Assembly: GCA_021018815.1 (NCBI GenBank)
Contig: JAITYX010000009.1
Coordinates: 8,434,501 to 8,498,500 of the forward strand
DNA from: Talinum fruticosum
Taxonomy: Eukaryota > Streptophyta > Magnoliopsida > Caryophyllales > Talinaceae
Length of the DNA stretch: 64,000 bases
Direction of reading: 5' to 3'
A program made the translations under genes and the position numbers. Shown here piece after piece: positions 36,091 through 47,568 of this stretch. The notes under the pieces are model-generated. The model was not told the origin of the DNA. It made no database searches and saw only the letters and a list, made by a program, of their open reading frames with translations. The stretch's first letter is position 1; each line of letters opens with the position of its first letter.

Positions 36091-36229
36091 AACTATTAGT
36101 AACAAGATAACAAGATGGACTCGTCATGTCTGTTAGAATTTGAACTAAGTATGTCCCGTAAAATGGGATAAAAGGAAGGGTAGTTTCAAAATTCTTAGCT
36201 GATCTACCTATAAATGAATCGCAACCCGA

Positions 36230-36680
36230 ACAACTCGACTTGTCGGATGAAAATATCTTACAAGTAGAGATGGACGTTTGGACAATGTACTTTGACGAGT
36301 GCTTCCAATTAAAAGGGATTTGGAGTAGGGATTTTTCTAGTCTCACTAGAGGGAGCACATACTCCTATTTCGATCAAATGGATTTCGAGCTCCCAACAAC
36401 GCCGCGAGTATGAAGCGTGTATCACGGGACTTATAGTTGCCGTAGAGATCGGGGTCAAGAATATTAGGGTTTTCAATGACTCTAGTCTAATCGTTAATCG
36501 GATTTTGCAAAATTGGAAGGTACGTAGTGAAGCCTTGGAACCCGACGAAGCACATCTAATCGAATTATCAAAACATTTTAAAACTATTTCTTCCACCTAC
36601 CTTCCTAAGGATGACAACCAGTTCACGGATGTGTTAGCCAAATTACCATCCATGATTAATATCCTTAACGACATTCATTA
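36230..36680 (+). pseudogene. Tat-1 archaeal-type RNase H (second RNase H)
   Basis: The reading TMYFDECFQLKGIW, then REYEACITGLIVAVEIGVKN and FNDSSLIVNRI, followed by LPKDDNQFTDVLAKL, has the order of the extra archaeal-type RNase H that marks the Tat lineage. Acidic residues in MYFDE, YEACI, NDSS and FTDVLA are the metal-binding positions. A frameshift lies near 36320. The same region in Tat-2 is 47190-47566. Confidence 0.82.
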
Positions 36681-36829
36681 AATGCCCGTTAACATTGAGT
36701 GACTGAGTCAGCCTAGCCCACGTCTATGCACTAGAAGTGTCTAATACCGAATAAACTAGTTGCTATCATGACATATGTCCGTACTTAGATAAGAAAGAGT
36801 ACCCATTGGACTCCACACCTAGAGCCTAA

Positions 36830-38010
36830 CAAGCCATCACGATGTTGGCGAGCCAGTTCTTCATTAATAAAGTGTAATTGTACAAGGAAACCAACGTAGG
36901 GATTAACTTACTTTGTGTCAACCAACATGAAACAAAGCGCATCAAGGATGAGATTCATGGTGGGGAATGTCGACCCCATATGAATGGAAAGATGTTGGTT
37001 AAGAAGATTCGGAGGTTTGGATATTACTGGTTGACCGTGGCGATGAGATCGTCATGAGTTTCTTAAGAAATGCCATAAGTGTTAAATGTATACAAATTTA
37101 TAGCACCAATCACCATCATTTCTCACAACACTTGCATCACCCTAGCCATTCTTGGTTTGAGGAATTGGCATTATTAGCGAAGTGACCCCTAAAGGAACAA
37201 GTGGTTACAAATTTGTGTTAGTAGCAATCCACCATTTCACCTAGTTGGTAGAAGTAGCCTCTTATGCAACTCGATGTCAAAATAGGTAGCCAAGTTCATT
37301 ACTTAGAACATCATATGTCGTTATGGGGTGCCCTATGAGTTAATTAGTGATCATGGCAATCATTTCAACAAGGAAGTAGTAGACTTGTTAGATAAATACA
37401 TGATCAAGCATCACAAGTCTTCTCCCTATGGCCCTCGGATAAACAAAGCAGTAGAGATTGCCAATAATAACATTCATATAATAGTGGAGAATATAGTCTG
37501 TCAATTATAAGGATTGGCTTGATAAGCTGCCCTTCGCTTTATGGGGCTATCAAACCTCGACGGGAGTAACACCTTACTCCCTGGTATATGCCATGGAAGC
37601 AGTCCTTTTAATAGAGATTGCCACTCCCTCATTAAGAATCCTCGCTGAAAGTTAGATTAGAGAAGCAGAGTGGGCTAAGCCATGCTACGAAGAGTTAGTG
37701 TTGTCTGGATGAGAGGCACCTTAACGAGCTGCATAATGTCCAAACATACTAGGCACGTATATCAAAGGCATTTAACAAGATAATGAAGCCTTAAAATCTT
37801 TAAATTGGAGACTTGGTCCTCAAAGAGATTAGAGCACCGATCCAAGATCCATGAGGAAAATTTAGGGCTAATTGGCAAGGCCCATTTCTGCTTAGTCGAC
37901 ATCGCCAGGTAGGGCAGTGAAACCGACTTATTTGGATGGTGAAGAGGTCTTTCAAGTGCACAAATTTGGATCAACTTAAGAAATATTATGTCTAGCTCGA
38001 CCCTAGACAA
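36830..38010 (+). pseudogene. Tat-1 integrase
   Basis: EIHGGECRPHMNGKMLVKKI and GYYWLT form the zinc-binding H2C2 region. The rve core shows RYGVPYELISDHGNHFNKEV (37320-37380), with the catalytic Asp in SDHG. The C-terminal part has KLPFALWGYQTS, then TPYSLVYAMEAVL and YLDGEEVFQ. Stops are frequent. It is followed by the antisense region. Confidence 0.82.
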
Positions 38011-38102
38011 GCAGGCCAAGCTTTGCCCAACTAAGCCATGACATGGCAGGCGCCGGCCACCACCCGGAAAACGGTGGGCCATGGTAGTCTTGAAATCACC
38101 TG

Positions 38103-41100
38103 TTATATTCCTATTTGCGGTAACACACGATCGGGAAAGTAATAAGTGTTGGGTTTTAGGCCTAGCAGGCATACGAAAGGATGTTGTTTGGTATGTGTCC
38201 TAAATTGGGACACTTTCTTGTGTGCGATGTACCACGCTATATCATTACTATGATTCATAAGGTATTTCTCCCACAAGGAAGCAGGGTAATCAGCTATGAC
38301 CTCTACCTGTTTTTGCTGGCAGAAGTGTATCACACTATATGTGTCCACATCTGCAGGAGCCTCGAATCGGCTTTAGATGCTATATTAACCAAATTTGCAC
38401 CCTACGTGAAAATAAAAAATAATATAAGTGTCCCGCACGGTCAAAATTCAACCTTTCTTTAAGGCCCAACAGGTGTAAAATAAAAAAAATTTAAAATAAA
38501 AAAGCAAAAAATAGCGAAAGGAGAAAACAATTGAGACTTTTGGCGTGACCCGGAGGCGATTTAGCCTCGACGACGCCGGACAACCAATCAGTAGTCGTCG
38601 CCGCCGACGAGTCCACATAGTTTGGTTTCGTCGCCTTTTATTTGCTTATCTCGCAACAACAAGGGGCTCCTAAAAATTCTTCCTCGAATTTGCCTCAACC
38701 CGATCTAAGCCTATAATAGTTTCAAGAACTATCAATGATGTCGAGAAACAATAATTCTCCAACTAATCAACTAAGCTTAGCAATGTCGCCGGTGCCATAT
38801 CCCTGTGGCTCGCTACCGAGTAAGAAACCATCTATCGTGCAAGTGATAGTAGCTTGTCGCCTTGGAATAATGATAGCCTTTGAGAATGTGTACATATGTC
38901 GGTAGTGTTTCATCGAGTTCACCTCATTTCTAATAAGAACCTACCTTAGATTCCTATTGCCCTGGTTTTAGTAGAGAATTGTAGGTTTCACGTAGATTTT
39001 CGGAAGATTTGGGAACGATAAGTTTTATACGCCGTTGGATGCCTAGTATAGCACCAAACTCTTCGAGCAGAGGGTACAATTCCTTATCTTCAAACCTGAA
39101 GATGAGGTGATGAGGATCCCAATAGGCCACAATAGCCCTTAAGAATGTCCAATAGACTTTCACTTGGCGAATGCTCAATAAAGTATTCAGCCCATATTAT
39201 GACAAACCTACCTTCTCTATATTTGTCATCTCATGCATCTAACGAGATAAATTGCTCATGAAGTTCATGTTTTTAGAAGGAAGTAAAAGGCACTAAGAAA
39301 TTCTCTTTGATTTGCGAAGGATATGCAAAAGGCACAATTTCCGACGTTCGATACGGATCCAATTTATAGCGAGTCTTCTCGGGTGGCGAGCGCCGCCGCT
39401 GTCTTGACTAGCTGGCTCACCTTATTTGTTTAGCTCGAGTACTCCTTGGGCCATTATCTATTTTTGCCTCGGCTCATTTTTGTGCAAGCCATGCTACTTT
39501 CGAACCATGCACTTATGAATTCCGATTTTTATTTTTGTTATTTTCTTTTAGAGGGAAGTGCAAATTTTTTTGATTTGTCTTTGTAAATTTCCCGACAATT
39601 TTGCATCATATTTAATAAAAGAAAGAAATCTTAAAATCGCGTCCTTGCATTCCATCTCATTTCATAAGAGTCACAATCTTACAAAATAGTAAATATTAAA
39701 CAAAAATAGTACTCTACACGGGATTCACTAATCGTTGCCATCGAAAGCATTATCAAAGATATAGTTCTCGAAGTCCTCCAAGACGGATGTGGAAAATCGG
39801 CCATCTCCACCACCTTGAAAAGAGCTACCTCCATGGTCCTAAGACTCGAAATGCTTCATATGAAGGTCCACCGAAGCCCGATTGAAGTGAAGTGGGTTCC
39901 CGTGACAGTCAAAGGCTTGAAGAGGCAAGATGTTTAGATTCTCTTCAAGCAAAGTTAGCCCTCGCACTAGAAGAACTAGGCCTGGAGGTGCTAGGCCTCG
40001 CTTCGAAAATACTTCGATGATGTGAATGCCATGAAGAACGTCATGATGTTCGGACTCTAGATGAACCACCAGAGAGTTCTTGTTAGTAGATTGATATGCT
40101 TGTACACTAGGCCCTAACAAGGAAACCTCCCGATGAAGACGCTCTAGATCGACACCTCTACAAAAATGAAGGAGCAATTAGCACACCTACTTAAAGCTCA
40201 ATAAACATAACATTCTACTAACAAAAAACTTACCCAAAAGGTTGAGAAAGTCCTCCCAAGTGAGGAAGAGTCGGATTCCCTAAGAGCATATTGAAGTCTA
40301 ATGGACATGGTTCGAGATTGCTCCCGATCGTACTAAACAATTTATTCAATGGTATTAGTAAAACACTTTTAGCATGCAACTAAAAGTAAATAGCATGAAA
40401 CTCACACCACTCGCCAGTTTCTAGGAAAAGGATGTCAAACACATTCTTCCTCAACGATTTCAGGAATCCTCACATAACGAGGGGATTCCCCACATTGAGT
40501 AACATCCACATCGACGCTTGGAATGTGGATATCCTCCTCATTGAGCTGCAAAGATGAAGTTAATTTCTATATAAGAAATTCAACTACATAGAACAAAAGA
40601 AGTGGGAACTCACCAGCTAAGTCATAATCCGCCCAAGCATGGTGTGCATAGGATATGTATAAATTCAAGAACAAGGTATAAGGATACCTAGTAGTTGCTT
40701 CTACTTGCTTTTGTTGGGAACGAGAACGGAAGTAGAACATGGTTGGTGGTGGATCAAGAGGAACAAACGGAGGCCAAGTGTTGTCATGGATTTGCGGTGT
40801 GACTCTCTCACCAAGGTACTCAAAGAACCCAAAAGGACCCTCAAATAAGATCCTCCTTTCACTCAATTCCCGTGCAATAATTACACTTAGAGGGGGTTGG
40901 AGTTGGGCCCAAGGATGGAAGTTGGCCTACACATACAGGATTCATAAGGCACCAAGCAAGTAAAAGTGAAAAACAAGTAAGAAAATGGACATAGATCCTA
41001 CATAGCCAAGGCTGGTGGTGACCTCGGCTAGGCCCATAAGGTCCACCACATGCAATGGGCAAGTGGCAGCTAGCTAGACACCGATGTAAAAATTTTCTCG

Positions 41101-42600
41101 GACACATTTTTGAGGTTAATTTTAAGCCAAAAGTGAATATACCGAAGTCACACTCGTTGAGGGTGGATCTCAAGAAGCCTATGTCATTGATCTTGGGCCG
41201 TTGAACATATATTCTAGCCTCGTGATACGAAGGTCGGAAGCATTAGATGATTGTTGAGCCGGGAGAAAGGTTCGGAAAGTATTCATACAACTATGGCTAC
41301 ATTTTGCAAACAAAATAAGATTTTTTATCCACACAAGATAAAACATTGGAAATAAGTGAAGAATTAGAGCATACCTCAATGATCTTCCACAAGCCATGCA
41401 GTGGAAGATAGTTGGTCAAGTCTATCTCGAGTTTTGCATGTCGCACATCGGCACGAAGGCCCCTTATGACGCAACCGTACATGGGAGCACCCCGGTTAGG
41501 CTCCTTTATTTTTCGAGGTCCGCTAAGTTCACAAAAAGTGAACGTAAACCTTAGAGGCTTGGTCGGAAAAGAGTATTGTGCTTAATAAGAAGGCAAGCAT
41601 GATTCGGGCCTATTATTGTGGAGAATGTCGGGCCAAAACCTAACATCCTCAAAAGACTCAAAAGAATGGTGTACTTAAAGATGTTTTCCCGATGAAACCT
41701 ACTAGCCACGGGACTAAAGAGATGACGAAGATAGCCATGATCTTTATATAAATTCCGGTTATAAGCTAGAGGTTCCCCGAGAGGCCTAAAATGGATAAAA
41801 CAGCAGAAATGAAAAGGGTTAATAGTAACTTCCTTGAAGGGAAGGTGGAAGGTATTGGTGGTATCTCAAAAGCACTCACTAATGGGCCTAAATGGATCCC
41901 GCTCTCTTTTGTCACAAAGATGGTTTAAAGCAAGGAAGAGAGAACCAAACCCAACGATTATGCATGACATCTTCAAGAGGATAATTCATCTTTCTACATG
42001 TCTCCATGAATTTGGGTATGGCTCCATTACTCCGAATCGAGCCCTTCTGCAAGATAAAAATCCAACAAGTTTTTTAATAGAAGAAACTACTCTAAATGAA
42101 AAAAAGTAGAAGTCTAAGCCACCTAGCTTACTCGAAGGAGTAATAGCAAGTGAAGAAACTTCATTCCCGCTCGGGAAGTTATCTTGAACTAACTTCTCCC
42201 GATAGGATAAGCCTTTCTCCTAGAAATTTCGAAGTGAAGATTTTGGAAACCAACTAGTTTTCAATAATAGCAAAGTAAGAATGCACAATAGTAAGGCAAC
42301 ATTGCAAGAGAAGAGTAAGTGTGCAAAATGAACACACAAATACACCTTGTATAGACCCATTCAGTCAAGCCAAGTATACAAGATAAGAGTAAAAAAGGCG
42401 ACGGAGACCAAGGAAATCCAGCAGAAGCACGCGTTGGCCGGGCCTGCTGTAAGCTGGCCGGCGCCCACCACGAGGGAAGGTGAGGTCCCGTCAACGATAG
42501 CCTTGCAGCTTTAGCTGGTGGAGTAGGTTGTGAAGTCTCATCAAGCATAGCAAGTGGATGTTTAGCACCATATGCATGCAAGTGGGAGTTATTGGACCTA
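38103..42600 (-). pseudogene. Antisense ORF region of Tat-1, with plant-mobile-domain-like segment
   Basis: Downstream of integrase the open frames are on the minus strand. At 38954-39240 there is SIRQVKVYWTFLRAIVAYWD, then FRFEDKELYPLLEEFGAILG. This has the layout of the plant mobile domain: a Trp-Asp then FRF, and an LxPTLEEF-type helix. Further minus-strand pieces lie at 39839-40177, 40567-40866, 40859-41173 and 41179-41482, with no recognised domain. Extra ORFs, some antisense and some related to plant mobile domains, are known in Tat-lineage retrotransposons. Tat-2 has the homologous region at 50850-52660, so it was part of the element before transposition. It is too decayed to give a protein length. 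Confidence 0.5.
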
Positions 42601-42999
42601 CCAAATCAGCTTTTTCGGATAAGATTTTTAGTCGAGCTTTTGACTTAATTATTCAGGTAGAACACTAAACTTTCGTCAATATTATTATCCACTAACAAGC
42701 ATGGCAAGATAGCAGATTATTAAGACAAGCTTCGATTAAAAACGATCAATGTTTTAGCATCAAAATTTACCAAGCTTTAGGCTTTGATCAAGCCAAGCTT
42801 AGGTCGCTCTCACTCGGACTTCGAACGCATGCATCGTGATAAAGTCCAAGATCCATCATGGTGTTCAGGTTGAACAACAACCAATTTAAAATATTACACA
42901 ACAATCAATATCAAAATCATCAAACAAAATCATGGTAAGTATCCTTTAGAGTCTATTTTGACCCTTCGTCTTTGAGACTTCGTCAATGTGTGGGCTAGC
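42601..42999. other. Tat-1 tail before the LTR
   Basis: A/T-rich DNA without coding resemblance. I do not see a clear purine-rich tract directly before the LTR at 43000. Confidence 0.5.
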
Positions 43000-44370
43000 C
43001 GTAGACACCTAAAAATTGTTGTCCCCGATCTCCTTTAAGTCTCGTATTTTATATTGTGGGCCTCATGATGAAATCTCGAGTTCTGTTTGAGGATTTCGAT
43101 CACGGAATGAATTTGATTGTGTGACGGAAGCCGTAAACAACAAAGAAACCCCAAAGACCACATAAATAACATTTTTGCCTTGGATCAGTCCAAAAGCCCC
43201 TTTTACTTTTGGACGGTCCAAATCCGGGCAAATCCTCCAGAGACAACTGAGTCAAGTGGCGCGTCATCGGGAAATTCCGGACTTAGAATACCGCATTTCA
43301 CTTTTGTCCAATCGGAGTCGAAGATCTCAAGATGATGTTAGACATTTCATTTCATGTTCACAAGTATCAAAGAGTTGCATTTAAGCTCCAAGGCGATCGA
43401 CTCGAGACTACGAGCTTCTTCACTCAAGACCACGTCGTATGGCTGGCGCCTCCAACCTTGATTCTTGAAGTGAAATGCTACATTTTGGCCTCGGAGACTC
43501 CCTTTTCAAAGCATCGAAGGCCATACCTAGGTGGCCGACACCCCCATCGGGATTCTATCTTGTTTTATCCGGTCTTATCTCTTCATTTTGGCCTCGATTT
43601 TTTGTTAACATTTCTACTCGAGTTTGGACGGTTGACTAAGGGCAAACCCTAGGTAATTTGTAACCTAGACTTCTCCCTATAAATAGAGAGCCTTGGCTCT
43701 AATTTCGAGTACGACTTCAACCTATGTGTCATACTCGCTAAAACAGTTCATGCGACTTATCTCCTTAACGTTACGCTACTGAAATTTGACTAAGAGCTAC
43801 TAAATACTCTCTTCCGTATTTTGATCTCTTTGCCCCTTTTCAACTATTTGCATTCTACTCTTTATCTTTACCACATCCGAACCAGAATACTCCATCGATC
43901 TTCTTACCTACACACAAAATCCACAAAAGCCCCTTTCCTTGATTCACCAGCGTCACATCACCACATCCAGTGTAGAGATCCGGATCACCGAGATGGGACA
44001 ATCTGAGGGCACCAATTCGGCCTTCAAATGGTTATTTATTTTGTGCTTTTTATTTCGTTCCGGATTGTGGAGAAGAATTGTATCTTTTAGTTTGTTCCCG
44101 CCCAATGTAATCTTTAAAGTTTCTAGCTTTCTTTTCTTTTTATTTCGCTTTTATTTTCTTTACTACTTTCCTTTTATTTTCTTTTTATCACTTTCATTCA
44201 TGTTTTCGTTGCTTTGATTTCATTTAGTATGTTGTTTGCTTGTGTTTAGTACGTTAGTTTAATTCACTACTCAAACTAGTAACGGTGGTCTTCGGACGGG
44301 CGGGATGAAAGGGCTTATCGCTACGTTTTGTACCTTCGCCCCGAATCCGATTCTCGATTCTAGACCAACG
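43000..44370 (+). mobile_element. Truncated Tat-family LTR, probably the 3' LTR of Tat-1
   Basis: It starts CGTAGACACCTAAAAATTG (TG changed to CG) and is collinear with the Tat-1 5' LTR up to GATTCTCGATTCTAGACC. There it breaks at about 44370, two thirds of the way through the ~2.03-kb LTR. The next base pairs belong to the gag-protease region of Tat-2. A TATA box lies at 43678. It could instead be the 5' LTR of Tat-2 after an internal deletion. Confidence 0.8.
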
Positions 44371-44539
44371 AAGGTATATCTTAAAGAATGTATATCCACA
44401 ACGACCTTAAGAAGCCCCAAAAGAGAAAGAAGTCGCCAAAGAAGAAGACTTATTCCTTAAATATCTTCAAAAACTAAAAGCCGATATATCTATTTGGCAA
44501 CTAATATCCGCCTCCCGAAGCATAGACACGCCTTGAATG

Positions 44540-46055
44540 ATGTAGTTAATAAGATTGAGGTATATCCTAAAGTCACACCTAAAGAGGTAAAACGATTGGT
44601 CAATGCTTGGGGATGGAACCATTAACTTTGATAAGAAGGACTTACATAAAGAAGGCGTTGTAGACAACAATGCCCTTTATTTAACTCGTAACTTGCATCA
44701 TCAAGTTTGTACCCCTAACCCTACTAGACAATAAGTATGCTGTAAATGTCTACCCCTGTACGATTGGCAAGAGGTTAGGCATCGGAATGAAATAACTCTC
44801 CAAGGAAACTGTTCATCGTGACAATTCCAAAAGGACAGCTTTTAGGAACAATGACTCTCCCAATCAATGTTGGACTAGTGGTAAAGAATATCGATTGCCA
44901 CATCTTACACATCCCCACCACCTTTAGTCTCCTTCTAGGACACCCTTAGTTACATGACCACCAAGAAGTGCCCTCTACACTGCACCAAAAGGTTAAAATG
45001 ATCATCAAAGGACAAGTGGTAACTCGTTTAGGGGATAATCTCTATGCTACAATAACCTTTACAGAGTTTGTCATGGAAATTGAGCATGATGCAAATGATA
45101 AAGTGTTGTGTGGATTCTAGACTATAGGTGTTGTGGAAAAGGATGAAGCACCTTTTAACTTCAATCCTTATACTAACCCTAATGTCCATTTAATGCTAAG
45201 CAAAATGGGATACTTTCATGGTCTAGCTATAGTTTGGTCTAGCTATAGTTTGGAAACCGTACAACCAAAATTTTCCACCCCTTGAACCTACTAATAACTT
45301 CAAATTTAGTCTAGGCTATGGTGTAGCTGCTAGGCAAGTAGCCCAAGCGAAGGTAGAAACACAAGCTAAGAGGACTCGCACCATTAACAGTATGCTCTAT
45401 TAAGCCCTATCCTCGCACCTTAAATGGGCAATTTCGAAAGAAGGGGATGGCTTCCCTACTACGATTTTCCCGAGCCTTATTATCTCGAAGAAGAAGGGCA
45501 TCCTAGTCTTAGGATTAGAAATTTTTAGCAATTGCCATATGTTTAAAAAGGATCCTCTTTAAAAAGAATAAGCTAGTGTAGACTGGCCGAATTTGGCATA
45601 AAGCAACATCTTCGATCCGTTGTTCGAACAAGAGAAACACCTAGAGGGGAATTCGGTCTCGGTATTATCCCAAGCCATATCGCACCAGAAGTTTGATCCG
45701 TTGAGGTTCATCACCAATGTAGGTGAAAAAGGGTCAAAGCATATCACTTGGGTTGGAACTAAGGAGGGCCAAGAGTTCGATGTCATTCTAGGAGAGCAAT
45801 CCTCTTGTGAGTCTAGGACTAGGGCAATTTTTTCTATTTCGAATTCTTTTTGTTCATCTTCTAATTCTTCAATTTACATTTCTAAGTCCGATGTACTCCT
45901 TTTCTCATTCAATAAGATGAATCTTTCTACTTACTCCTCGACTTCTTCTATTTTTAATTATTTTGCCTCTAATGATGAATAAGAAATCCCTAAAGAACTA
46001 ATAAAAGTTATGAAAGAATACAAAAATTGCTCACCAATTACGTGAAGAGACAATA
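44540..46055 (+). pseudogene. Tat-2 protease and linker
   Basis: The protease region is badly damaged: its active-site block is at 44725-44760, where stops replace expected residues. The LLLGHP-like segment lies near 44930-44950. The linker (45040-46010) contains an open 120-codon stretch at 45620-45982 with a VGEKGSKHITWVGTKEGQEF segment, which matches the equivalent Tat-1 stretch near 34450-34510. A 15-bp tandem slip (TTGGTCTAGCTATAG) occurs at 45220-45252. Confidence 0.6.
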
Positions 46056-46800
46056 ACCATTCATTTAGGATGTGTGTTGACTTCACGGACCTAAATAAGG
46101 TAAGCCCCAATGACGAATTTCCTCTACCCTATATAGATGTTCTAGTTAACAACACAACTGGCCACATTTTATTCTCTTCTATGGATGGCTATGACGGATA
46201 CAATCAAGTGAAGATGGTCAAGGAAGACATGGAAAAGACGACCTTCATCACTTAATGGGGACGTATTCCTATGTGGTAATGTCTTTCAGGTTGAAAAATG
46301 TTAAAGTCATGTATCATGGACAACCACCACCTTGCTGCATGACATGATACACAAAGAGGCCGATGTCTACGTTGACGACATGATCATCAAGTCCAAGGAT
46401 AAGGCAGCGCACCTACCTAGCCTAAAGAAATTCTTCGAAAGACTCCGAAAATACAATGTGTGCCCTTACCCTCAAAAGCGTGCCTTTGGGGTAACCGTAG
46501 GAAAACTATTAGACTATGTAGTCAGTCTTAGAGGAATCAAAGTTGATCCATCTAAGGATCAAAGCCATCCAGGAGATACCATCACTAAAGACAAAGAAGG
46601 AAATACGTGGTTTTCGAAGACGTGTGGAATATATAAGTCATTTCATATCAAAACTTACTATGGTCTCGTGAACAGATCTTTAAGAACCTTAAGAAAGGAG
46701 CTAAGCCTATCAAGGATAAAGAGTGCTAAGCAGCATTCAAAAAGGTTAAGAGGTACTTGGCCAATTCACCCATTCCGATTCCAAGCACAACCGTAAAAAC
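46056..46800 (+). pseudogene. Tat-2 reverse transcriptase
   Basis: MCVDFTDLNKVSPNDEFPLP is followed by YNQVKMVKEDMEKTTFIT and a stop. Then comes YVDDMIIKSKDKAAHLPSLK with the catalytic YVDD near 46368-46379, then YPQKRAFGVTVGKLLDYVVS. It is less interrupted than the Tat-1 copy between the first blocks, but frameshifts follow at about 46555. Confidence 0.85.
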
Positions 46801-47189
46801 CATTTCTTCTATATCTCGCCACTATAGAGACTTCAATACAAATCATGTTAGCTCAACAGGATAGAGAAGAAGAGAATGCAGTGTATAATATAATTAAGAA
46901 ATTCTTAGAGAATGAGACTTCATATACTCCCCTAGAGAAAATGTCACTTGGTTTAGCTTGGTGACCAAAATGCTTAGACAAGTATATGCTAGCCTAATTG
47001 GTACAAGTAATAGCACCCATGGACCTTATTAAGTACATTCTGGAATAACCAACTGTCAAGCAATGAGATAGTTAAATGGACGGTTACTGAATTTAAACTC
47101 CAATACGTCCCACAAAAGGCCATTGAGGGAGAGTCATATCAGAATTCTTGGCTTATTATCTACCAACAACCGGAGCATTTTAACTTTCT

Positions 47190-47568
47190 AGATGAGGGTA
47201 CCCTACAAGTAGAGGTTGATGTGTAGACAATGCATTTTACCAACGGTTTGAATTAGAAGGGATTTGGGGTATGAATCTTTTAAGTCTCTCCACAGGGAGC
47301 ACACACTCCTATCTCAATTAAATTGGACTTCGATGTCACTAACAACGCCGAGCAATATGAAGCATGCATCATCGGACCGCAAGGAGCAATCGAGATAGGA
47401 GTCGAGAACATAAAGGTCTATGACAACTCGAGTCTAATCATCAATCGGATCTCACAAAAACGGAAGGTACTTAATGAAGCCTTACCACCCTACTAAGCGC
47501 ACCTAATTGAGTTAGTAAAGCATTTTGATAGCATCTCATACACCTACCTTCCTAGTGGTGATAACCAA
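47190..47568 (+). pseudogene. Tat-2 archaeal-type RNase H, interrupted
   Basis: Blocks matching Tat-1 36230-36640 are present in order: an FTNGLN-like strand, AEQYEACIIG-like and YDNSSLIINRI-like segments, and TYLP near 47545. The domain is cut at 47568 by the SIRE solo LTR, and its tail resumes near 49446. Confidence 0.75.

Larger units (their letters stand above)
26127..44370 (+). mobile_element. Tat-1: decayed Ty3/gypsy Tat-lineage retrotransposon
   Basis: Order on the plus strand: 5' LTR (26127-30184, containing an inverted solo LTR), primer site, gag, protease, RT, RNase H, a second archaeal-type RNase H, integrase, an antisense ORF region, and a truncated LTR (43000-44370) taken as its 3' LTR. 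The second RNase H and the long post-integrase antisense region place it in the Tat/Ogre/Retand group. Stops occur in every domain. It inserted into the LTR of SIRE-A. The assignment of 43000-44370 as its own 3' LTR is an inference from order. Confidence 0.8.
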
